A stretch of DNA of 51,482 nt from contig JANLTP010000100.1 in assembly GCA_031363055.1 (NCBI GenBank), positions 1-51,482 on the forward strand, read 5' to 3'. Of the stretch, positions 1-7,978 are shown piece by piece; within the stretch, counting starts at the first letter, position 1, and the number at the start of each line of letters is the position of its first letter. The DNA is from JANLTP01 sp031363055. Lineage in GTDB: Bacteria; Pseudomonadota; Gammaproteobacteria; Burkholderiales; Burkholderiaceae_E. The notes under the pieces were generated by a model. The model was not told where the DNA came from, did no database searches, and saw only the letters and a list, made by a program, of their open reading frames with translations. A program made the translations under genes and the position numbers.

Positions 1-24
1 TAGTGTGGTGTTTCACGCTAATAG
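1..24. repeat. Partial copy of an intergenic repeat at the left edge
   Basis: Bases 1-19 are identical to 44558-44576, and 1-24 match 44558-44581 with one mismatch (A20 against G44577). The other copy continues into a hairpin; this one runs into the end of an acyl-CoA dehydrogenase gene whose TAG stop lies at 18-20. The window may start here because the repeat broke the assembly. Two copies are seen directly; the identity of the element is unknown. Confidence 0.6.
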
Positions 25-1196
25 GAACGCGACATCTGCAACACATGCTCGCCGACGTACGACAGTATCAAGTTAGTCGAGATAGGCGCGACTTGATAAA
101 GGCGAGTTTCCCGAAATTTTCGCTCGACATCATATTCAGCCGCAAATCCGAATCCGCCATGCGTTTGCAAGCAGGCGTTAGCGGCCTCCCAGGACGAATC
201 AGCCGCCAGCAGTTTGGACATATTGGCTTCCTTGCCGCACGGCTTTCCTTCGTCGAATAACCCGGCGGCGCGAAAGCGCATCAGACTGGCGGCTTCAACA
301 TTGACATAGGCGCGGGCAATCGGAAACTGGACGCCCTGGTTCTGCCCGATCGCCCGACCGAAGACCTTGCGGTCACTGGCATAGGCGGTGGCCTTGTCGA
401 CGAACCAGTAGCCATCGCCGATGCATTCTGCGGCGATCAGTATCCGTTCGGCATTCATGCCGTCCATGATGTATTTGAGTCCCTTGCCCTCGTCGCCGAT
501 CAGGTTCGCGGCCGGGATCTCGAGCTCATCAAAGAACAGTTCATTGGTCTCATGATTAACCATATTGCGGATCGCACGCGAGCTGAACGCCTTGCCGCCG
601 CGCTGGGTTCTGGCCTCGCGAAGATCGACCATGAACACCGACAACCCCTCAGATCGGCGCTTGACCGCCTCGAGCGGCGTGGTACGCGCCAATAACAACA
701 TCAGATCGGAATGCTGGACGCGCGAAATCCAGACTTTTTGGCCGGTCACACGATAGCTGTCGCCGTGTCGCACCGCAACGGTTTTCAGTTGGGTGGTGTC
801 ACTTCCAGTGGTCGGTTCGGTGACCGCCATCGCTTGCATGCGCAATTCCCCACGGGCGATGCCAGGCAGGAATTTTTGTTTCTGTTCTTCGGAGCCATGT
901 CGAAGCACGCAGCCCATGACATACATCTGGCCGTGGCAGGCGCCGGAGTTGCCGCCGCTGCGATTGATTTCCTCCATCACGATAGAAGCCTGCGTCAGCG
1001 ACAAGCCGGAGCCGCCGTAGGCCTCGGGAATCAGCGCCGATAACCAACCCGCCTGCGTCAACGCTTCGACGAACTCTTGCGGAAAGCCACGTGCCTCATC
1101 GATTTTCTGCCAGTAAGCCGAATCGAATCGGGCACAACAATCGCGCACCGCCTCACGGATATCGGTATGTTCATCTTGAAAACTGTACGGAATCAT
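18..1196 (-). CDS. Acyl-CoA dehydrogenase family protein lacking the usual C-terminal catalytic Glu
   Basis: This 392-residue flavoprotein belongs to the acyl-CoA dehydrogenase family, which oxidises acyl-CoA thioesters at C2-C3 and passes electrons to ETF. It has the usual three-part fold: an N-terminal helical domain, a beta domain with the AVTEPTTGSD flavin-binding stretch near residue 125, and a C-terminal helical domain with QTHGGFGF. Most relatives carry a YEGT motif with the catalytic Glu near the C-terminus; here the corresponding place reads YQVA, with Gln368. The base may come from another helix, as in isovaleryl-CoA dehydrogenase, or the substrate may differ. The ATG at 1194-1196 follows an AGGAGA ribosome site. 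The gene starts 16 bp after the methylsuccinyl-CoA dehydrogenase-like gene, so the two are probably co-transcribed. Substrate is unknown. Confidence 0.85.
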   Translation of the reverse strand: MIPYSFQDEHTDIREAVRDCCARFDSAYWQKIDEARGFPQEFVEALTQAGWLSALIPEAYGGSGLSLTQASIVMEEINRSGGNSGACHGQMYVMGCVLRHGSEEQKQKFLPGIARGELRMQAMAVTEPTTGSDTTQLKTVAVRHGDSYRVTGQKVWISRVQHSDLMLLLARTTPLEAVKRRSEGLSVFMVDLREARTQRGGKAFSSRAIRNMVNHETNELFFDELEIPAANLIGDEGKGLKYIMDGMNAERILIAAECIGDGYWFVDKATAYASDRKVFGRAIGQNQGVQFPIARAYVNVEAASLMRFRAAGLFDEGKPCGKEANMSKLLAADSSWEAANACLQTHGGFGFAAEYDVERKFRETRLYQVAPISTNLILSYVGEHVLQMSRSY

Positions 1197-1234
1197 TGGG
1201 TCTCCTGCTTGATCATTTGGTCTCCTGCTCGATC
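1195..1234 (-). repeat. 20-bp tandem duplication spanning a stop codon and the next ribosome site
   Basis: Bases 1195-1214 and 1215-1234 are adjacent copies of one 20-bp unit with 18 of 20 matches. On the minus strand the first copy encodes the last residues and TGA stop of the upstream dehydrogenase. The second copy supplies the AGGAGA ribosome site and leads straight into the ATG of the downstream gene. The ribosome site of the second gene therefore appears to have arisen by duplication of the end of the first. Confidence 0.85.
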
Positions 1235-2913
1235 AAACGCCGACCGATGACCTGAGCCTGGATCTCGGCGGCACCTTCGAAAATGTTCAATATTCGCGCG
1301 TCACATAACAAACGCGACACCGGATACTCGAGCGCAAAGCCATTGCCGCCATGAATCTGTACGGCACTGTCAGCCGCCGCCCAGGCAATCCGGGCGGCCA
1401 GCAATTTAGCCATGCCGGCCTCGAGATCACAGCGAATTCCCTGATCCTTTTGCCGCGCTGCGAAGTAGGTCATCTGGCGAGCAATCGCAATCTCGACCGT
1501 CATCATGACCAGCTTGTCGGCGACGCGCGGAAAAGCCAGTAGCGGTTCGCCAAACTGAACTCGCTCCTGCGCGTACTGCAAGGCCGCATCGAGTGCCGCT
1601 TGCGCCACGCCAATGGCGCGGGCAGCCGTTTGAATACGCGCCGACTCAAAGGTCTGCATGAGTTGCTTGAAGCCCTGGCCCTCCTCGGCGCCGAGCAAAT
1701 TCTCGCGTGCGACTTCGAAGCCATCAAAGGCAAGCTCAAACTCCTTCATGCCGCGATAGCCGAGCACTTCAATTTCAGAGCCCGACATACCCTTGGCCGG
1801 AAACGGATCGTTATCGTTGCCACGCGGCTTGGTGGCCAATAACATCGATAGTCCGCGGTAGCCGCGTTCGCGCGGGTTGGTGCGCACCAACAGCGTCATG
1901 AGATCGGCTCGTACCGGATGGGTAATCCAGGTCTTGTTGCCGAACACCCGGTAATGCTCGCCATGCAATTCAGCGCGCGTCGACAGGCTGGCCAGATCGG
2001 AGCCGACATTCGGTTCGGTGAACACTGCCGTCGGAATAATTTCACCGGATGCGATTTTGGGCAGCCAGTGATTCTTCTGTTCCTCGGTGCCGTTAGTCAG
2101 CACCAGTTCAGCCGCAATTTCAGAACGCGTGCCCAGCGAACCGACGCCGATGTAGGCACGCGAAAGCTCTTCGGAGACCACGCACATCGACTCCTTGCCA
2201 AGACCCAGGCCGCCATAGGCCTCGGGCACGGTCAAGGCGAACACGCCCAGCTCCGCCATTTTTTCAATCACCGTCATCGGAATATATTCGTTGCGAAGAT
2301 GCCATTGATGCGCAAAGGGCTGCACCTCGACGCTCGCAAATCGGCGCATCTGATCGCGCATCGACTCCAGGGTTTCGTCCAGGCCGGAAACTCCGATGCA
2401 AGCCTGCGCCTGTTGCGAGGACAGTAACGCCGCCAGACGCGCCCGCACCGCTGCGCTGCAGCCGTTGCTGATGAGGCTGCGCACAGACGCGCTACGCGCC
2501 TGGCCGACCATGTCATCGCCAAGACCCAGCGACTCGAGACGAATGGTTTCCGACTGACTCATGGCGATACCGCCAAAGATCTGCGCCAGATACTCGCCGG
2601 CGCCGATCTGCATGATCAGCGATTCAACTTCACCGAATTGACCGGTTGACTGAAGACGCTTCGCCCAGGCATGCAATTGCTCGAGCGACAGCACATAGGT
2701 GGCCAGCCAGGCCAGGCCATGCAAGGCGTGTTGCTCGCGATTCAAGCTGTCAGCCGCTTTAGTCCGCAGGCGAGACCCAAGGCTGGCCCGTGCGGCCGTT
2801 AACAGCCGGTTGATATCGACCAGCGCCAAGCCGAGTACGCTGACCCGTTCAAGCGCCTGCGAATCGCTCGTTTTCAAATCGGTCTGTTTCAAATCGGAAA
2901 GATCAGTCATCAT
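1213..2913 (-). CDS. mcd: Large acyl-CoA dehydrogenase, probable (2S)-methylsuccinyl-CoA dehydrogenase
   Basis: At 566 residues this is about 170 longer than a standard acyl-CoA dehydrogenase. The extra part is an N-terminal helical domain (about residues 20-150, including an HGLAWLATYV stretch). That architecture and the GMSGSEIEVLGYRGMKE segment resemble methylsuccinyl-CoA dehydrogenase of the ethylmalonyl-CoA pathway, which converts (2S)-methylsuccinyl-CoA to mesaconyl-CoA using FAD and ETF. The core has FTEPNVGSD, QIHGGNGF and FEGAAEIQ, so the catalytic Glu (about E546) is present. The ATG at 2911-2913 overlaps the stop of the hydrolase gene by one base; a second ATG follows directly. No other ethylmalonyl-CoA pathway gene lies in the window, so the exact substrate is an inference; another long acyl-CoA dehydrogenase type is possible. 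Confidence 0.65.
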   Translation of the reverse strand: MMTDLSDLKQTDLKTSDSQALERVSVLGLALVDINRLLTAARASLGSRLRTKAADSLNREQHALHGLAWLATYVLSLEQLHAWAKRLQSTGQFGEVESLIMQIGAGEYLAQIFGGIAMSQSETIRLESLGLGDDMVGQARSASVRSLISNGCSAAVRARLAALLSSQQAQACIGVSGLDETLESMRDQMRRFASVEVQPFAHQWHLRNEYIPMTVIEKMAELGVFALTVPEAYGGLGLGKESMCVVSEELSRAYIGVGSLGTRSEIAAELVLTNGTEEQKNHWLPKIASGEIIPTAVFTEPNVGSDLASLSTRAELHGEHYRVFGNKTWITHPVRADLMTLLVRTNPRERGYRGLSMLLATKPRGNDNDPFPAKGMSGSEIEVLGYRGMKEFELAFDGFEVARENLLGAEEGQGFKQLMQTFESARIQTAARAIGVAQAALDAALQYAQERVQFGEPLLAFPRVADKLVMMTVEIAIARQMTYFAARQKDQGIRCDLEAGMAKLLAARIAWAAADSAVQIHGGNGFALEYPVSRLLCDARILNIFEGAAEIQAQVIGRRLIEQETK

Positions 2914-3857
2914 TACCCCAGAATACGTAATTTTTGAGACCAGCTTCTCAAGGCCCGTTGATAGCGAGCCGAGTCTTCGGTGTGCAACTCACTGTGAGTA
3001 CCTTCAGGAAACTCGACAAACTCTTTGGGCGATTGAACCGCATCAAACAGTCTTCGGCCCAGCTCGATAGGTACCGTCCGATCGAGGGCGCCATGCAGGA
3101 ACAGAACCGGTATCTTGACTCGCGCAATACGCGTCATGGAATCAAACTCTTGCGTCGCAAACCAGGCCAACGGGTATCCCCAGGCAGAAGCCGAGCGCGC
3201 CACATCGATGAGACGGGTAAAGGACGATTCAGCCACCAACAGCGCGGCTTGGGCGCTCGCCTGCTGGTTAAGCCGATCGGCCAGATAGGTCGCCGCGCCA
3301 GTGCCCATCGAGTGGCCAAAAATGACTCGCCTCGACGCGCGCGGCTGCCGACGACAGAGTTCATTCCAGGCCAAATCGGTGTCTTCATAGATACTGGCTT
3401 CGGACGGCAATATGGCTGCACTGTCGCCCCACCCTCGATACTCGACCGCCAGCACCGAAAACCCGGCTGTGCGCAGCGCTTCCATCTTTGGGTGGTTGTG
3501 ATAGAGATTGCGAAACGTGCCGTGCAGATACAGAATCGCCGGCGCGTTCGGGTCAGCATTCGGCAGCCACCACATGACCAGCACGCCACGTTCAACGCCG
3601 GATCCGCTGAGCACGGAAAACGACTCATCACCGGCGGACAGCCCTCGAAAGGTCGGCGGAACGCGCCGGTCGGGACGATAGACGGCGGCCCTTTGCCGGG
3701 TATCAATCCAGCCACACCCGGACAGAGCGCACGCACTGAGTAGACCGGGCAGCGCCGCCAAGAACGAGCGCCGCTTGGCCAGTCTTGCCGGCCAACCGCG
3801 CAATGGCTGCGGGCCGCCGCTCACCGGACTGACTTTATCGATCGCTCTGCACATCAT
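2913..3857 (-). CDS. Lipoprotein alpha/beta hydrolase
   Basis: This is an alpha/beta hydrolase of about 314 residues with a signal peptide ending in an LSGC lipobox, so it is probably lipid-anchored and faces the periplasm. The oxyanion-side motif LYLHG, the nucleophile elbow GHSMG, an Asp in HGALDRTVP and a His in GTHSEL form a complete Ser-Asp-His triad. The sequence resembles serine aminopeptidase S33 / BEM46-type hydrolases; the natural substrate cannot be told. It lies just after hrpA and overlaps the next gene by one base (TAATG), so it is likely part of one minus-strand transcript. The start is uncertain: a TTG at 3878 or tandem ATGs at 3857 and 3854. I chose 3857. Confidence 0.8.
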   Translation of the reverse strand: MMCRAIDKVSPVSGGPQPLRGWPARLAKRRSFLAALPGLLSACALSGCGWIDTRQRAAVYRPDRRVPPTFRGLSAGDESFSVLSGSGVERGVLVMWWLPNADPNAPAILYLHGTFRNLYHNHPKMEALRTAGFSVLAVEYRGWGDSAAILPSEASIYEDTDLAWNELCRRQPRASRRVIFGHSMGTGAATYLADRLNQQASAQAALLVAESSFTRLIDVARSASAWGYPLAWFATQEFDSMTRIARVKIPVLFLHGALDRTVPIELGRRLFDAVQSPKEFVEFPEGTHSELHTEDSARYQRALRSWSQKLRILG

Positions 3858-3887
3858 TGAATAAGCATACCTGATCAAGCAAGCAAT

Positions 3888-6800
3888 TCAGCTCAAGGAC
3901 AATATCTGGGCCCAGTGCCTCTCCAGTCGCTTTACCGACACCGGGGCCGGCGTGCGCAACTCTTGCGCATACAGTGAAACTCGCAACTCCTCGAGCAACC
4001 AGAAAAAATCCGCCAGACGGGAATCCTGCTGACCGGCCCGCTGCACATACAGTTTGCGATAGCCCTGAATCAAGGCATTGGCCTCACGCATTTTCTGTTG
4101 ATCGCGCAGCGGATCAGCGCGCAATTTATCGATGCGCAGGACCACCGCTTTCAGATAACGCAGCACATGGGGCAACTGCGCAGGCGGTGTTTTTGAAATG
4201 AATTTCCTACCCAGCAGGCCGGCCAATTGCGCTTCGATGTCGCGAACCACCTCGGGGAAACCGCGAATTCCCGCCAGCCGCTTTTGCACCAATCCATGTT
4301 CGCTCAAGATCGCAGCCACCGTCCGTGCCAACTCCTGCCCGACCAGATTCAGCCGCGAACGCGCCTCTTGGGCTCGCGCTTCAAACTGCGTACGGGTCAG
4401 GGGCAAAGGCTCGGCCATGCAGGTGCGATCGAGCATGGCCAGCACCAGTTCTACGCGCAGTTCCTCGGCACCGCCGAAACGCGCAAAGGCCAGACTCATG
4501 GCAGTGAACTCAGGTATGGTCTTGCAAAAATACTTGATCGGCTCCTTCAGCGCGATCAGGAACAAACGTCTCAGCCCTTGATGATGAGTTCGCGCAGCCA
4601 CCTCGGGTTGGTCAAACACACAAAGCTCAACCGCGTCGTTGCGATCAACCAGCGCCGGATAACCAATCAAGGTAGCCTCGCCATCGGCCGCACTGGATTC
4701 AAGCTCGAGCATCTCCGGCAGATCGCCGAAGCTCCACTCGGTGTGTAGCGTTCCCGAACGCGGCAAAGTTACGGATGCCGGCTGCTGCGGTGTTCCAGAT
4801 GTCGGTTGCGGATGCGCAGATTGAAGCGGCAGTGGCCCTGGCACTGGCCGCGTTAGTCGCACAGGCGGCGGCCGTTTCTGTGCGCCGTCAACAGCGCGCG
4901 GCGCCGCTTGAATTCGCCCGCGCACGGATGCAAAGGCTGCCTGAAATGCCGATTGCGCGCGGCTGCCAAACTCGGTCTTCAAATGCGCCAAGCTGCGCGA
5001 TTCGGCGACATAGCCGCGCTGATCGTCGAGCAATTTCAGGTTCATGAACAAATGCGCCGGCACCTGTTCGAGTTTGAAATCGATCGCTTGCGGTCGGATC
5101 GAAATTTTCGATTGAATATAGTCAATCAGCGCATCGACGAGACCGCGATCCTGCTCCGCCGTCCGCGCAAATTCGCTGAAACCTTGAACGAATTCTGGAA
5201 TCGGAACCAGATGGCGTCTTATTTTTTGAGGTAAGGATTTGACAAGCGCGTTGACCTTGTCGCGCAACATACCGGGCACCAGCCATTCAAGCTGCGCGGC
5301 CTCAAGCTGGTTGAGCAGATGCAGTGGCACCAGCAGCGTCACTCCATCGTGTGCACTACCGGGATCAAACTGATAGGCCAGCGGAAGCTCCAAGCCCTTC
5401 ACGACCAGACACTTTGGAAAGGCATTGCTGTCGACGCCTTCGCTATCTTTTCGAATCAGTTCATCACGAGATAATTGCAACAGCTTGGGCGTGGCCGTGC
5501 GCGCCGACTTCCACCACTGCGCCAAAGCGTCCAGTGACCAGACATCGGACGGCAGACGCGCATCAAACCAGTCAAACAGAAAGTCTTCGTTGACGAGCAG
5601 TTCCGGGCGGCGGATTTTCTGCTCCAACTTCTGGACCTCGGCGATCAGCCGTCGATTTTGTTCGATAAACGCCAAACGCGGATCGAGGCTCAGATCTCCG
5701 TCGATCAAGCCATCACGAATCAATCGCTCGCGCGACAGTGCCGGCTCGCGAGCACCGTGCATGACGCGCCGCTGCAGATAGATCGGCAAGCCATACAGAA
5801 CACCACGCTCCATGGCGACCAGTTGACCGGCGTTTTTTGACCAGACCGGATCGCTCCAGCTTTTTGCGAGGAGATGGGCACCGACGCGCTCGATCCACGG
5901 TGCCTCGATACGCGCGACCATGCGGGCATAAAGGCGCCCGGTATCGATCCATTCGGCGGCCATCAACCAGCGCGGCGCTTTCTTGACGAGCGTTGAGGAC
6001 GGATGAATCAGAAACTTGACCGCATGGGTGGCCGTATATTGAGTGTCCTCCGGTGCACGCGTCCCCAGACTGCCGAGCAAACCGGCCAGCAGGGCGACGT
6101 GAATCTGCTCATAGGAGGCTGGCGTTTCATTGACGCGCCAACGCATGTCGGTGACGGTTTCAGACAATTGCGAATGCACGTCGGTCCACTCGCGCAGTTT
6201 TCGAACCGACAGAAATTCACGCTCAAAACGTTGCGCCAGTTGCCGGTTCGACTCGCCGTGTTCGGACCTGTGCTCGGATGCGTCTCGCCAGTAAGCCCAT
6301 AATTTCAGCAGGCTCGCAAAGTCTGACTGATCGTCGGCAAATCGACGATGCTGCTGGTCGGCCGCTTGCTGCAATGCCGGCGGTCGTTCACGCGGGTCCT
6401 GGCAAGTCAGCGCAGCAGCAACGACCAGCACTTCAGCCAGGCTCTGGTTATCCTTGGCCGCCAGCAACATGCGACCGATCTTCGGATCGAGCGGCAGACG
6501 CGCCAGCGCGCGGCCGGTATCGGTCAGTGACTGCGATTCGTCGACCGCATTGAGTTCATGCAGCAGCGCGAAGCCATCGACGATGGCCTTGCGGGGGGGA
6601 GGATCGAGAAAAGGAAATTGGTCGACGTCGGTCAGGTGCAAGGCTTTCATGCGCAAGATAACCGTTGCCAGTGATGAGCGCAGCACTTCCGGGTCGGTGA
6701 ACCTGGGACGGCCCTGAAAATCGATTTCGCTATACAAGCGGATACAGACGCCATCGCTGATTCGACCGCATCGGCCAGAGCGCTGATTGGCGGCCGCCTG

Positions 6801-7964
6801 TGAGATCGCCTCGATCTGCAATTGCTCCACCCGGCTTCGATAGCGGTATCGCTTGACGCGGGCCAGGCCGGTGTCGACCACATAACGGATGCCCGGAACG
6901 GTCAGCGAGGTTTCGGCCACATTGGTCGCCAGCACGATCCGACGACCATTGCCGGGCTTGAATACCCGATCCTGATCGGCGGCTGACAAACGCGAGTAAA
7001 GCGGCAAAATCTCGACCGGTCCCAAGGCCGTTCTGCGCGCATGCGCGCGTCGCAAATGTTCATGCGTATCGCGAATCTCGCGCTCGCCCGGCAAAAATAC
7101 CAGGACGTCGCCAGGTCGTTGCGCCCAGAGTTCATCGATCGCCGCTTCGATGCGCGACGGCAAGTCGGTCTCATCTTCGTCGTCGCCGTTGTTACCGATA
7201 GCGCCGTTGCTTCCGCTGCTTCCGTTAGCGCCGTTGTTTCCGTTGTTGCCGCTGGTGTCGTCCTGGCGCCGGGCCGGCTGCGTCGGGTCCTGATAGCGAA
7301 TCTCGACCGGGTACAGACGTCCCGACACTTCGATGATCGGAGCGGGTCGACCCGGCGCGCCGAAATGGGCCGCAAAACGCTCGCTGTCGATTGTCGCGGA
7401 GGTAATCACCAGGCGGAGCTGGCCACGGCGCGGACCTTCGATCAACTGCTTCAGATAGCCGAGCAGAAAATCGATGTTCAAGCTGCGTTCATGGGCTTCA
7501 TCAATAATGATCGTGTCATAGCTCGACAGCAGCAGATCGGTTTGCGATTCCGCCAACAATATACCGTCGGTCATAATCTTGAATGTCGCCCCGTCGGACA
7601 GCTTCTCATTGAAGCGGATCTTATAGCCGACATGGGTGCCCAGCGGCGAACCCAGTTCCTCGGCAATTCGGCGCGCCACGCTGGTGGCCGCCAGTCGGCG
7701 CGGTTGCGTATGGCCGATCAGGCCCGCTTGACCGCGACCGGCCAGCGCACAGATCTTCGGCAACTGCGTGGTCTTGCCCGAACCGGTTTCACCGCAGACA
7801 ATGACGACCGGATGATCGCGAATAGCCTGCGCAATTTCCAGTCGCAGCCGACTGACGGGCAGCAATTCCGGGAACGTGAGTTCAGGCAGGGGCCGCAGCA
7901 CGGGTGCATTCGGCGCACGCTTGACCTTCAACGGTTGCGCCCGATTGCGAAGTAACGATGTCAT
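3888..7964 (-). CDS. hrpA: ATP-dependent RNA helicase HrpA
   Basis: HrpA is a DEAH-box (superfamily 2) RNA helicase; in E. coli it acts on mRNA and stalled ribosomes. The protein is about 1358 residues, close to the family length of about 1300. Visible in order are Walker A GETGSGKT (near residue 60), DEAH (near 158), SAT, the second RecA domain with QRSGRCGR, the HA2/OB region, and the long HrpA-specific C-terminal half. Between the two RecA domains sits a tract of eight Gly-X-Y triplets followed by an acidic DDEDE patch, which is not part of the core fold. The start is an ATG at 7964; a TTG at 7970 is also possible. It diverges from argA across only about a dozen bases. Confidence 0.95.
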   Translation of the reverse strand: MTSLLRNRAQPLKVKRAPNAPVLRPLPELTFPELLPVSRLRLEIAQAIRDHPVVIVCGETGSGKTTQLPKICALAGRGQAGLIGHTQPRRLAATSVARRIAEELGSPLGTHVGYKIRFNEKLSDGATFKIMTDGILLAESQTDLLLSSYDTIIIDEAHERSLNIDFLLGYLKQLIEGPRRGQLRLVITSATIDSERFAAHFGAPGRPAPIIEVSGRLYPVEIRYQDPTQPARRQDDTSGNNGNNGANGSSGSNGAIGNNGDDEDETDLPSRIEAAIDELWAQRPGDVLVFLPGEREIRDTHEHLRRAHARRTALGPVEILPLYSRLSAADQDRVFKPGNGRRIVLATNVAETSLTVPGIRYVVDTGLARVKRYRYRSRVEQLQIEAISQAAANQRSGRCGRISDGVCIRLYSEIDFQGRPRFTDPEVLRSSLATVILRMKALHLTDVDQFPFLDPPPRKAIVDGFALLHELNAVDESQSLTDTGRALARLPLDPKIGRMLLAAKDNQSLAEVLVVAAALTCQDPRERPPALQQAADQQHRRFADDQSDFASLLKLWAYWRDASEHRSEHGESNRQLAQRFEREFLSVRKLREWTDVHSQLSETVTDMRWRVNETPASYEQIHVALLAGLLGSLGTRAPEDTQYTATHAVKFLIHPSSTLVKKAPRWLMAAEWIDTGRLYARMVARIEAPWIERVGAHLLAKSWSDPVWSKNAGQLVAMERGVLYGLPIYLQRRVMHGAREPALSRERLIRDGLIDGDLSLDPRLAFIEQNRRLIAEVQKLEQKIRRPELLVNEDFLFDWFDARLPSDVWSLDALAQWWKSARTATPKLLQLSRDELIRKDSEGVDSNAFPKCLVVKGLELPLAYQFDPGSAHDGVTLLVPLHLLNQLEAAQLEWLVPGMLRDKVNALVKSLPQKIRRHLVPIPEFVQGFSEFARTAEQDRGLVDALIDYIQSKISIRPQAIDFKLEQVPAHLFMNLKLLDDQRGYVAESRSLAHLKTEFGSRAQSAFQAAFASVRGRIQAAPRAVDGAQKRPPPVRLTRPVPGPLPLQSAHPQPTSGTPQQPASVTLPRSGTLHTEWSFGDLPEMLELESSAADGEATLIGYPALVDRNDAVELCVFDQPEVAARTHHQGLRRLFLIALKEPIKYFCKTIPEFTAMSLAFARFGGAEELRVELVLAMLDRTCMAEPLPLTRTQFEARAQEARSRLNLVGQELARTVAAILSEHGLVQKRLAGIRGFPEVVRDIEAQLAGLLGRKFISKTPPAQLPHVLRYLKAVVLRIDKLRADPLRDQQKMREANALIQGYRKLYVQRAGQQDSRLADFFWLLEELRVSLYAQELRTPAPVSVKRLERHWAQILSLS
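7179..7250 (-). repeat. 9-bp periodic tract encoding a Gly-X-Y linker inside hrpA
   Basis: Seventy-two bases encode eight successive Gly-X-Y triplets (GNN, GNN, GAN, GSS, GSN, GAI, GNN, GDD). The DNA keeps a loose 9-bp period, as expected from slippage expansion. It falls between the RecA-like domains, where a flexible insertion would be tolerated. Confidence 0.75.
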
Positions 7965-7970
7965 TGACAA

Positions 7971-7978
7971 ATTATAAT
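7971..7978. promoter_or_regulatory. Palindromic ATTATAAT, possible shared -10 element for hrpA and argA
   Basis: The 8-bp palindrome contains TATAAT on both strands (plus 7973-7978, minus 7976-7971). On each strand an ATG lies about 6-7 bases after the hexamer: argA at 7986 on plus and hrpA at 7964 on minus. Transcripts started from it would be nearly leaderless. No good -35 hexamer is seen on either side, and neither gene has a Shine-Dalgarno sequence. This is an inference from sequence only. Confidence 0.4.

Noticed and set aside
2934..3743. A 269-codon open frame on the plus strand
   Set aside because: It is antisense to the lipoprotein hydrolase, which has a complete catalytic triad and lipobox.
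7041..7955. A 304-codon open frame on the plus strand
   Set aside because: It is antisense to hrpA, resembles no family, and its codons follow the third-position bias of hrpA read backwards.
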